Source: Chlorops oryzae
Taxonomy: Eukaryota; Arthropoda; Insecta; Diptera; Chloropidae
NCBI GenBank assembly: GCA_020466095.1
Contig: CM035808.1
Location: 11,695,663-11,759,662 of the forward strand
Length of the DNA: 64,000 bases
Direction of reading: 5' to 3'
Shown here: positions 34,734-46,005 of the stretch, in pieces
Layout: the number at the start of each line of letters is the position of its first letter
Numbering within the stretch: the first letter of the stretch is position 1
Made by a program: the position numbers and the translations under genes
Notes under the pieces: model-generated
Told to the model about the DNA's origin: nothing
The model's input: only the letters and a program-made list of their open reading frames with translations
Databases searched by the model: none

Positions 34734-37030
34734 TGGGACCGTTTCTCGTTGAATTGCCCATAAGTGATTTTTTGAATAATTATTTTAACCCTTTAACTAA
34801 ATTTTAACAGCAATTTTGAGAGGGGTTTAGATTCGCCCTTTTTTGTTTCTTCATTTCTTTTTTCACGGCTCCGGGAAAGTGCCACTCAATACCGATAAAG
34901 GTATCCTCAAAATAGAGACCGGTGACTTTTCTGGTTAATCACTTTTATCGATTGGATCCCATGCCCTAGGAAAGAACACCACCCGGTCCCTAACTTCTTT
35001 CGACGAGCCTCGTTATGACGTAGGTAAGAGTGAGATCAATCCCATATAGGCATTTTTAACATTTTTTATTCTGGGATTGTGACTCGGACAATCGAAGAAG
35101 AACATTAGATTTGTTCTTTGAAGATGGGCCAAGTCTCTAGCTCTATCGATTGCACGAACCATCCACGATAATGATGTCAAGTGACATTAAGATATCAATA
35201 ATTCTTTCCAATAACATAGGAAAAACTGCAAGCTCTTAAACAGTTTTGGCATATAGTAAGGGGGCAATCAATGTAATACACCCTCTCTCAGAAAAGCAAG
35301 CGCTTTTTATTTAACCTTCTGAAGCCGAACGAAGGCATGTATCAATTTATTTGTATTTTTTTTTTTTACGAATTTATGGAGTATTACACATATTTGTGCT
35401 TTCTTTGATAATACGTTCCTTCAACATATTGCAGCACGTGCTGCAAACTCGGAAGAAGTGACTCTAAAAGAAGTTTTCCTCATAAGATTTTCGACCGCAA
35501 CGATCAATGAATGAACGCAGTCGGCACTATTTTTCCTTATAGTAATTTCTTTAGGCGTAGTTCTTAATAAATTAAAAAAAAACCCCTAATATCGTGTCAT
35601 TGTCTTTTCTATTAAAGGGGCACGTGTATATAATCAATTCGAGCGCCTATGCAGAACTCCCTGATGTATCATTCAGCGATGGCAAGAAAAAAAAAGCTGT
35701 TCCTTTCGCCATTGATGGGTGGCCTTTTTTGACCTCGATAGTCATAAGGCAGAAATGAAAATAAATGATCTTAAATTATTCTTTGAAATATCAAATGTAA
35801 TTATGTCCACTGTCATCAGCCGAGACTTTTTAAATCTCTTGATTTATTTTCTCAAACATTAATAATATATAAAAAATTTTTTTTTTAGAAAATTTAGTGC
35901 TGCTTCGAACGTAAATTAGTTGTTTAAGAAATCATCGAAACAATAGATCTAAAATTATAGAAGAAGAAAAAGAAAAAAAGAACAAGATCTCAACTATGTC
36001 TTATTAAAACTCCATTGGATAGGGTCAACGCCTCGAATTTATGATAATATTTGTCTATTCTTTACCCTCGCCAGAGCGTCCAATCGCTTTTATGATATCC
36101 TATTGTACTCTATACAAAAGCGTACAAAACAGCATCAAGCCTCTATCATTACAATCAAATGACCGTTACCTTCAGAAATCCCTAATAGGCCAGTGTGTAT
36201 TCTAATCGAGGTGAGACACAATAAATTTCGGGAAACGTTCATTGTTGCAAATTCCCTGATGTCATGTTTCTGTAGTAGAGAGCTATTATCGAAATTTGCA
36301 TGCGTGTGACAATTTCTGATAGTTTGATAAACTTGTTTCCACGGGTCTTTGGTGTTTTTTGTGAAAGAATTCTTATACAAAATCTATATAAAAAACATTC
36401 TACTATGGAGCTTGGAAAAAATGCCTGAGTTATGCGGGGCAGTTCATAAAGTATTCGAATATTGAGAAGATTCTTAAGAGCGGTGAAAGGAATCGAACAA
36501 ATTTTGGGAAGAGAAGATAAATTAGTTTAAACTTTCGAGTATTGAGAAAACGGATATTGGAAGCGACCCGATTCAAAGATTAATATTTTCCGGGATCACA
36601 GAAATTTTCCACCGCAGAAAAATTGTTATTTGTAGCGACAATAAAACAAGAGAATATGATGAAAATTTGATTAAAATTTTTCAAAATCATCGCTGTGGAA
36701 TAGAAGAATTTTTTCTCGCAAAAAAAAAAAAAAATCCACAGGAAAAAGATCGCCGGGAATGTTTTTTTCTTTGGCTCCACAATGCTCAAAATGTTGGCCT
36801 CTTTAAGCTTCATTACAATTGCCTATGATAGAAATTGTTCAAGAAGGACGGGTTTTAGCGGCTAGGGGATCTAAGAGATTCTACCCAACTTTATGTTTGA
36901 CCCAAAAACCCCCCCCAAAAAAAAAACGGCTAGATCTGAACAAGAGAAGGATCAGTGAAAAGCGTGGATAACAATGATCTTAAGCTTCTGGGATGCTCTA
37001 AACAATCCTTTATGTTATTTCGTCATCTCA
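34734..37030. other. Non-coding stretch without recognised features
   Basis: AT-rich sequence with homopolymers, including a C10-A10-type run near 36908-36925. No coding exon or paired repeat ends were found. Confidence 0.35.
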
Positions 37031-37152
37031 TGGGTCAAATACCCATTCCCCATCAAATTTTTCCCCCAAATATTTAAAAAAGAAGAATTTTACTCTCGAG
37101 AAAAGTAAATTCTCCAGGAATTCGTTCCTCGGGAATATTAAGAATCGGGCTA
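37031..37152 (+). mobile_element. Half copy of the palindromic MITE at 16488
   Basis: It matches the right half of the element at 16488-16700, from GGGTCAAATACCCATTCCC through TACTCTCGAGAAAAGTAAAT to GAATCGGGCT, with small indels. The left arm is missing. Confidence 0.7.
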
Positions 37153-37202
37153 TATGGGTCCTTGCCCCTTCTTTTTTCATTCGATTGCTACTTTGTTATT
37201 GA

Positions 37203-37396
37203 CGGCCTCTGTGCCGTTGTTGGCTGAGATGCCAATTTATGAAGTGAGAGGCCCTGGGTTCGACTCCCAGCTCTGGTCGTAGTGTTGCTTAGTTTTTCTG
37301 TTTTTCTCTTTGGTTTACCATTTTGCGTGGTATCACAAAGGACCCATGAGGCCTAAGTGTGTCAGCCTTCGTGATGCAGCTACATTAACCTAACCA
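37203..37396 (+). mobile_element. tRNA-derived SINE, copy 2 (best preserved)
   Basis: A box GTTGGCTGAGATGCC, then GGGTTCGACTCCCAG (B box). The body holds TTAGTTTTTCTGTTTTTCTC and CGTGGTATCACAAAGGACCC, and the end reads TTAACCTAACC. It aligns over its whole length with the copies at 24163 and 59109. The head resembles a tRNA, but the acceptor ends do not pair. Confidence 0.8.
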
Positions 37397-39067
37397 TTGC
37401 ACCAAGATTATTTCGATACATAACACTAATTACATCCAGGGATAAAGGTATTGAAAGTTGAACCCAAAACTCAATAATATGCGGGAAGAGTCTAAGTCTA
37501 GTTCATGTCACCCTTATGAAAGGTCCGATGTTCTATTTTACGTTTTTTGATCCCCAATCAGGTTTTCATAATTTATACCTTTTCAAATCAGCTCAAATCG
37601 AGACTATTGAGAAAACATAGCCACCACTTCTTTTCCTCCAAAAGCGCTTGTATTAAGTTGAATAGTCTGCATTGTTGTTCGTACACTAAATATTGAAAGC
37701 TTCTCACTTCTTTCGTTGAATAAGATGGAAAAATAGGCTCAAATATGAGATGATTAAGTAAAGTTTTAAGTATAAAGCATATAATATATAGTTTTTATCA
37801 GAAAATTTAATGCGCCTGAACGAGAAAAGTCTTTAAAGAATTCTACTTGTTGCTAATTAATTGCTGTTTTCTTTTTTCCTTTGTTTATTTCCTCAGACAA
37901 TGGACAACATTACACATGTTTTTCGAAAGCTTATCGTATGCTTCAATACCAAGTGCTCCCTCTCTCTCCTTCTATCACTTCTTTTCTCTGTCTCTCACCA
38001 TTTTCTTAAGTTACGAAGAAAGTATTACCGAATTTGAACTTTCTTAAAAAGAAAACTTTTTTATTCGAACACAAGATCTGAAATATTCCTAATATCTTTC
38101 AAAATCCACCTTGTTATCGACACTCAAGAAATATTCATAGGTATAGAAATGAAAGAAAAACAAAAACAAAAACAAAAAGAAAAAAACGAAAAAGGAAGAA
38201 AAAGAAAATATTCTCATAATGTATTATTAAGTGGCCATTGGACCAATAAATTTAAATTTTTGGGCTCGCAAGCCTAAGCACCCTAATATGTGTGTTAAAA
38301 GCGTTCGAATCAACGACTAAATTATGAGACAGCAGCTGCGATAGTGACGAATGCAGATTAATGGATACGCATGCGTATCTATTGGAAAGATCTTTTTATT
38401 GCTATTTTTATTTTGTTTTTACAATTTAAAGTAAGACTAAAATATTAGGGTCGATATTTGTGAGCAACATGGTCTTTATTTGATTTTTTTTCTTTTTTTT
38501 TTTACTTATTTATTTATTTTTTCTCTTCTCTATTTTGACGCATTTAACGAGATTTCAATAGACCGAGGGAATTTACATAATTTCACAATAACGCCGAGCA
38601 TATTTTAAAGCTCAATGTTTTTCTCTCATTTTTTTTTTTTTTGAAAGGAAGCTTTGCTATTTTTATGACTCTGGGTATAAGCCACGGTGGAGTGATAAAC
38701 CGTGCGCTATTTACATAAAATTTGAAGGCTTACACCCATCAAAGTGTGATATTTTAACACTTCTAAAGCTATTAAAGAATCAAATTCATTCACAAAAATA
38801 TTCTTCTCGGCTTGGCAACTAAGAACGCCACGGAAATGGAAATCATTGTGGTTTGGAAGTATTCGGTACCTTAATCGGTTCAACCGAAACGAATTTTTGT
38901 TTTGTGAAAGCAATCATAAGATTTATAAGATTAGAAAATATATGTACCTATAGATTTCTATAAAAAGTTAAATAAATTGAGAAATAAAAATAAAAGACAA
39001 GAGAATAAGACAATTAAGCGAAGAGACCTCGAAAAAGTGACAATTGTATTTAAGCCAGATAGGCTAA
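37397..39067. other. Non-coding stretch, left flank of the GA tract
   Basis: AT-rich sequence with A-rich and T-rich runs (AAACAAAAAC-type near 38156-38205, TTTATTTATTTATTTT near 38506-38521). No gene is seen. Confidence 0.35.
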
Positions 39068-39176
39068 GACGAAAGGAAAGAGAAAGAATTCAGAAATGTA
39101 CGAAATGGAAGACAGAGAGAGAAGAAAAAGAGAAAGATAAGAAAGTAGAGAAAGAGAGAGAGAAGAGAAAGAGAGT

Positions 39177-39207
<31 letters not shown>

Positions 39208-39219
39208 AGAGTAGAGGAG

Positions 39220-39250
<31 letters not shown>

Positions 39251-39327
39251 GAGAGAGAGAGGAGAGAGAGAGGAGAGAGAGGAGAGAGAGAGAGAGAGAG
39301 AGAGAGAAGAAGAGAAGAGAGAGGAAG

Positions 39328-39362
<35 letters not shown>

Positions 39363-39480
39363 GAAGAGAAGGAGAGAGAGAGAGAGGGAGAGAGAGGAGA
39401 GAGAGGAGAGAGAGGGAAAGAGAGAGGAGAGAGGAGAGAGAGGAGAGAGGAGAAAAGGAGAGAAGAGAGAGAGAGAGGAA

Positions 39481-39516
<36 letters not shown>

Positions 39517-39687
39517 AGAAAGAGAGAGACAGAAAGAGAGAGAGAAAAAGAGAGAGAGAGAGAGAGAAGAGAAAGAGAGAGACAGAGAGAGAGACAGAAA
39601 GAGAGAGACAGAAGAGAGAGAAGAAGAGAGAGAAGAAGAGAGAGGTAGAGAGAGAGAGAGAGAGAGAGGGAGAGAAGAGAGAGAGAG
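39068..39687. repeat. Purine-only GA-rich tract, about 620 bp
   Basis: The plus strand is almost wholly A and G, dominated by GAGAGA with scattered AA, GG and rare C interruptions such as GACAGA. Because GA repeats contain no stop codon, frames stay open on both strands: Arg/Glu-rich on the plus strand and Ser/Leu-rich on the minus strand. I regard these frames as artefacts. Long polypurine mirror tracts can adopt triplex (H-DNA) structures, and in flies GA repeats bind the GAGA factor. Confidence 0.92.
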
Positions 39688-42600
39688 CAAAATGAGATAA
39701 CTTTTCCAGGACCAAGAATTGTTTCGAAAGTTTCGTTTATAAATTATTACAAGGAGCCCTCTCTTAGGGTATGGCTAGGGTAAATAAAACCTGTGAAGGG
39801 ATCTAACAGTAATGGTCCTAAGTGAAGCTGATACCCAGAAAAAAAAAGTGGAGAGATTTACCAAGGAAAGAGGACCTCAGCCTGGACCGGAACGTAAGAT
39901 ACTAGAAGAAGAATCTAAAAGTATAAAAAAGAATTCCATTCAAATATTTTTAATGAAAGTCGAAGATTTTAATCTACGCTTAGCTTGATTCAATAAACAT
40001 TGATTCAAATGGTTTAAAAACCGTGACAAAGAACCCGAACTTATTGATAATCGTGAGAAAATTATGAGCAACTTTTCATAGGCTCCAAAAAACAAAAACA
40101 AAAATTAATATATATATCTCACCAGTGCTCTTCTAGCTTATGATTTATGAGCACACTGCAACTTTGCTTCATTTAATAATTGCTTCAAACATAATTTTCA
40201 AGCTTAATGTCTAAATTGATATGAAAACAAACGATAAAAAAAGAAGGAAAAACTGGAAAAACTTTTTTCCACAATACTAATGTGCTGTCAATTTTCATTT
40301 TAATTGCTAAATTATAAACGTTTAAACATCGACGTCATCGTCGCAGTCCTCTTGGTCTTCGTCGTTGGCTTTGCCATCGTCTTCGTCTTCGTCGTGGTCG
40401 TGGTCGTCATCGTTAGTGCAGTCGTGCTGCATACTGGGATAACTATCGTGGCTACATTTATCATTCAATTCCATTTTGAGTTCAATGAAGGAGATGGATA
40501 TAGAGACAGTTTAGAACAAGAGCTATGGCATCGGCATCGGCATCGGTGGCCGCACCAAAAGTAACTGTAACATCAAGGCAGCCAAGCAACAAGTTGCAAG
40601 TGCAATTATTTCAACGACTATCTAATGTAATGCCGGTAGTAAAAACATCAACAAATGGTTACAGAAAAGCATGAGCAAACACAAAAGCTCCAACACCAAC
40701 AACAACAGCAGCAAAAAAAAAAAAAAGAATTTTAAGAGAAAAATTAGATAAAAATGTTAATAAATAAAAAGATCGCGTGCCAACGTGAAACAAGCGCAAA
40801 TTCTGCAGATTGAAGAATGAGAGTTCAGCGCATGCAGCGGCATGCCTCAAAACTTCGTTTCTTCATCGATCTTCAATGGGAACTGCTATTGTCTGCCGTA
40901 TGAAATGAAAAAAAAGGAAGAAATAAAACAAAGCTACTAAACTAAATTGCCAATCCTGCTCAATAAAATATTAACCAGAATCGAAGGAGTGCTTTAGTGA
41001 CCACAAAATGCTTTAAGTGGAATGTTCTACTTTGAATAAGATAAAAAAATGTAACGATTGCAAGACAAAAAAAAAAAAAACACTCTTACGGTAGCAAAGA
41101 TGATTAAAGAGAATGATAAGTTAATTCCTTTTCGAATGACTTTAATTTTCACACGCGATAACTTAAGGCATTAACGTATCAATCCTTCAGTCCCATAGGT
41201 ACGATTGGAATTCGGAATCGGGCAGATTAACGACTGCTTCAATTTTTATCAAAAATATTTTAATCTATGATTGATTCGTTGTTCTCTTGGAAAACAAAAA
41301 ACGACGCTTTAGTTTAAAGAACCCAGTCCGATTCTATGAAAATATTTATTCAATTCTCTGCAATATAAAACTATAAATCGCAACATTTCTGCATTGAATG
41401 CATCAACATCAACAGCACTCATAGTAGAGTTTTTCACACGACTTTAATTAAAATGTAATCGTATTTCCAATTTTTATATCTACACTCTTCTTAAATAAAA
41501 AAAAAATAATGTAAGCAATTACAGTAAAAGATCTTTATATTAAAAAAAAAAAAACATGAAAGCATTATGGCTAAGGTGACGCTAGCAACAACTTGTCAAA
41601 AGCAATTAAGGCTTAGCAACATTTTATGATGCCAAGGAGTAAAACAGACGACAAACAAGTTGCAGTCATTTTGCTGCATGCAGCATTGCATCTCTAGAAT
41701 CCTAACTAAAAATTTTCATTTGTTTATTGCAACTTCTAGCATTTGCATTGAAATAAATTCATTGGAAATCGCATTGATTTCATGAAAATGAATGAAAGCC
41801 TGATAAATTAGCCCGAATTGTCGTCATAAAATCGTATTTTTTACTGGCACGAGTTATTTTCTGAAAGAATGCCTACAATGTTCGAGTGAGGAATATCCGT
41901 TAGGAAATAATACATTGAGGCACAACCGTAGCAGCACACAGAAAATAAAACTCGTTTTAGCCTTTTAATCAATTTAAAAAAGGCCGCCGGCCGAAAGTAA
42001 CGCCAGCAACATATATGAACATCCACAAGACAGAGTACAACAAGAGACAATGTCGTTGTCGAAAGCGTTTCTTCTCGGTTGGAACTATTTTTAATTGCGC
42101 TCATGAACAATGCAGCAACACGCGTCAGACAAGCACACACAGATAGCTCCAATGACCACCACACCACACCACACACATAGAACTTGTAATGTAAAATGTA
42201 CATAGCCTGATGATGAAGTGGGCAGCTAGACAGACGATCTTGTAAATTGCTCTAATAAACGAACTTATTGCAACATAAACGATCTTTTCCGGGCATCAAT
42301 GGACTTTAGATGTTCAGATCAAAAGGCAGTAAGTCGACATTTATTTTTTCGAAAATTCATTGATGAAGGAATCTATCGTTGGGGTCCATTGGCAGCATTG
42401 TTGCAAGCTGAAATTTTCAGTGTCAATGTTTACATTGCATTCATCAAGCGTTTGGCACACTCGCAAGCAAAATTCTTAATTAAAATATCTCCTTTTATTT
42501 TTATTTTTTTTTTAACTGGTTTCCAATCTTGAACTAAAAGCTCGTCCAGCCGACGTTGTCAGTCTGTCACTGCAGTGTTGAAATGAGCCTGTGGATAAAG

Positions 42601-44466
42601 AGTTGTTGATTGCTGTTGCAGCAGCATGTTGACTTCTTAGCTCACGAGCTCTCCACTGAAGGCTTGATTTTCATTGTTTCCCGAGCTTGCCACTAAGCTA
42701 ATCAATCATGAACATAATTTAAACTCATTCTCGCTAAAGATCCTTTTGCATGCTGTTAATTACAAACGGATTCAGTTTGTGATTTATTGTCGATCAACTT
42801 TTATTCCTGACTATGAAATTAAATATTAAAATAAACTTTCTTTAATAGGTAATTCTAATGTGTGTCGCTGATAAATTCTTTCCGTATTTCTAAGACTGAA
42901 GACAGGCGCTATGCTTCTCAGTATTGTTATATTTAAATTGTTTCAATCATTACCGGATATCACCAGCATACTTTGGCATTGGAAGGAAGTTCATAAATGC
43001 AAAAATAAAAATAAAAATAAAAAAAAACATCCTATACCTATCAGATAAAATCAATATGCAATCATATAATTCCGTATTAAATAATTATGGTATTATTCTA
43101 ATGATGGAATTATGAAGAAAAGAAAAAACACATTTTCTAATTGCTGAGAAAATGTCAAATGTTGCGTGCTAAAAGAACGAAGCAACGAGCTGCTTGCATC
43201 GTCTAAGACTCGCGGGAAAATTATATAAAAAATATATAAATAAATTTACTCGTTAATATGTTTGATTAATTTACCATTTACATATATTTTCAATTAATTC
43301 TTAAGGGAAATATATTATCCGATGACAGTGAATGCTGATGAAGATAATTTCATTATGTTTAATAAACAAGTTTATGCAACATTGTTGTTTGCTGGCAATA
43401 GCTTTGTTGTCATCATTTGATAGCGTACAACTTTTCAAGCAACTTTAATTTGAAACTACTCCTCATCCAAACTACCACCTTTTAAAGTCGTCCATATGAA
43501 ATTAGACACTATTTTTATTTTTTTTATTTTGCGTGAACGTCAAAGATTCCTACTCGAAGTTCTACAAAAATTAACATGCGTAAAACGTACTCTTCGAGGC
43601 GACGCAATTTACTCTCTCCCTACTGCTGTTTGATTTTGTGTTTTATCGATCGTCGGAGCTATGCACGAACACAGTTCAGCCAACCAAGAATGTTGCCCGT
43701 TGCAAAATCAAATGATTTCATTTTTTTATTCTTATTCTTATTCCTACTTCTTACGTCTCCACATGACCTACTTAAAGCGTCTTTAGCCTTTTGTTCATGC
43801 CTGTAGAAACATTTTAAAGCGTTCCCCCTTTCTCTGTTACGGTTCTGATTATGGGGTCTAAGCACTTTTGGCAAGGTCCACGGCATGAAATGGACGTCGC
43901 GACGCAGCGAAATTGTCAAAGCTTCACTTGTTGTTTCTGCCTTAAAATGCTTCATGCTTTGTTGACAAATTAAAATGTAAATAAATGGAATTCCATTTAA
44001 GGATCTCGCATCAAGACATTCTTAAATACATAGTCAGGTTAGCGTTTATTTTAATGGAGGTTTATTTATTTTTCTTCGATCTTTTTCTTCTTATTTATTT
44101 ATTCATTTTTTTATTTTTATTTTTTTTTTTTTTTTTTTTTGGACATTATGTATTGGCAAGTACTCGTAAACGAATTGTTTGCCTTCTCGAGTCTTTTGTA
44201 CTTAAGTGATTGATTTATTGCTGCATTGTTCGGGAGCAGGTAGACAAGGGCTTTTAAGTTTGCGAACCTTAAATAATACTTAAAATCGATGGAACTGGAA
44301 TTGTGATGGCGTCAACGGTTTCATTTGTACTTGGATTTTTAAAATTTTTCGGACTTTTTTTTTTTGTTTCTAAAAGGATTTGTACTACTTCATGTAAGGT
44401 GGACTAAAGACATTCTTTTTTTTTTTGTTTTCCTTTCCTTGAGAAAACCTTCAAAGTATGGAAATA
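39688..44466. other. Non-coding stretch with simple repeats
   Basis: It contains GTCGTC/GTCTTC-type triplet runs near 40330-40405, GCATCG runs near 40528-40545, ACACCACACC near 42157-42176 and poly-T near 44116-44140. The open frame at 40304-40564 is produced by the triplet repeat. No exon is defensible. Confidence 0.4.
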
Positions 44467-45049
44467 CAGTCAATCTTCCATAAATCGAACATATCATTAC
44501 GCGAACTGAATCGACTGGGAACATAGTTTAGACCGAGGTTTAAATAAAATTCTTTATAGCTATGGCCTCAGTTCGGCCAGGAATGAAAAACTCCATATGA
44601 AAAAAGGCTTCAGAAAATTCTTGACAAAAAATTCACGCGGCATTTCTGACGGCTGGCCTCAGTTCAGGGAAAAAAGTATCATAATATTTGAGTACTTTTT
44701 TGCCTAAAAATGCACATCGAAACCCAGGCTTTCCTAACAGAAATAATTGAAGTTAAATTGTTTCTTGCAGAAAATTGGCAGTTGATGTCAAAATAGTTTG
44801 AAGGTGGTTTGATTATACATACAAATAAGTTTCCATTTCGAAACTCAAATATAAATTTAAATCAGCTGTTTATGCTGTCAGGGCTGTTGAAAATATTTTT
44901 ATGATACCTTTTTTTTCCTCAGCGAAATAGCCTCGGAATTTCCGCGGGTATTTCTTACCGAACTGAGGCGAAGGCTTATCACGAAATCAGTACAGGCCGA
45001 ACACATGGATAATGGTGTAATGGTTATTCCAGTTATGGAAGCTTGACTG
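44467..45049. mobile_element. pogo-like MITE with TA duplication and nested element
   Basis: The ends CAGTCAANCTTCCATAA are inverted with one mismatch and lie between TA at 44465-44466 and 45050-45051. The terminal words resemble pogo-group elements. Most of the interior is taken up by a second element (44565-44969), so the original MITE was probably about 180 bp. Confidence 0.78.
44565..44969. mobile_element. Nested TIR element (GCCTCAGTTCGG ends)
   Basis: GCCTCAGTTCGG at 44565 is matched by CCGAACTGAGGC ending at 44969. A further GGCCTCAGTTC copy lies at about 44656. The left part, with AATGAAAAACTCCATATGAAAA, resembles the inner part of the Harbinger-like MITE at 28283. It lies wholly inside the pogo-like element and is younger. 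Confidence 0.55.
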
Positions 45050-45977
45050 TACCCGAACTATGAAGACTGGAAAACACTGAGCTTTCGGTCTTTTGAATAA
45101 AGAATTTTGATTTAATGACTTAAAGGGAGTTTTAAGTAGTCGAAGAAACTATGACTTGTTGGTATATATATGGAAATCATTCAATCTACTCTAAGGCTCA
45201 TAGTCTTCAACCTAGTTTAAACTCTTTGAAGGTTTAAACTTTCAAATGATAGTCTTCAGGAGAAATTATATAACCAGGTTTATTAATTTTATATGAAGAC
45301 ATTTAAAAAATTTAATATAGCAAAGATATTTCATTGAGTTAAACTGGCATGAAGACTAAAATTTAAACTTTGAAAGCTCTTAAACCAAGTTGAAGTATAC
45401 ATCCTTAAATAAGAAAAAGCTACTTTTTAATCTGTCTTACTTTTGATTTCCCTATAAACTTAAAACTAATTTATATAAATTTTTAGCTCAAAGAACTTGA
45501 GTTTATTGAAGAAATACCCCAAAATATAGGCTTGGTTACCCAGAGCAACATTTTCTTCTTTACTCTAATCATAGTCAATCAATGTGGCTATTTTTCTTCC
45601 AACCAACTGGTGACCTAGAAGAATATAATATTTTTTTTAACGCTTAAATTCCTGGAAATTAAAAACCACAATTCAATTCGCTGGCTACGCTTACTCAAAT
45701 CACCGTAATGAGCGAGTCCAATGCAAGGCGCCAAATTTTCCCGCTCCAGTGCGTTTTACCGTCATTTAGCTTTTCATACTCGAACGAGAAGATAAGAACA
45801 AAGTTCTTTGAATAGGTAAGTACTTGAAGCATAATTGTTGATTCTTTATATTTATTTTCGTTGTTAGTTTTGGTATATAGCTTTTGAGCTAGCGCGTCAT
45901 AAATTTCAATGAAAGCAATCACCAGCTCCTCGGGCGGCTGCCGCCACCCTAACATTCAAGCTTCTGCTTGTTTTGCC

Positions 45978-46005
45978 TGCCAGCCAGCCAGCCAGCCAGC
46001 CAGCC
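45978..46005. repeat. (GCCA)n microsatellite
   Basis: About seven perfect copies of GCCA in a row. Confidence 0.9.

Noticed and set aside
38977..39715. Open frames of over 200 codons on both strands, Arg/Glu-rich and Ser/Leu-rich
   Set aside because: They are produced by the stop-free GA repeat, have no start context, splice sites or family motifs, and overlap each other.
40304..40564. Val-rich open frame
   Set aside because: Generated by GTCGTC/GTCTTC triplet repeats; no signal peptide, family or splice support.
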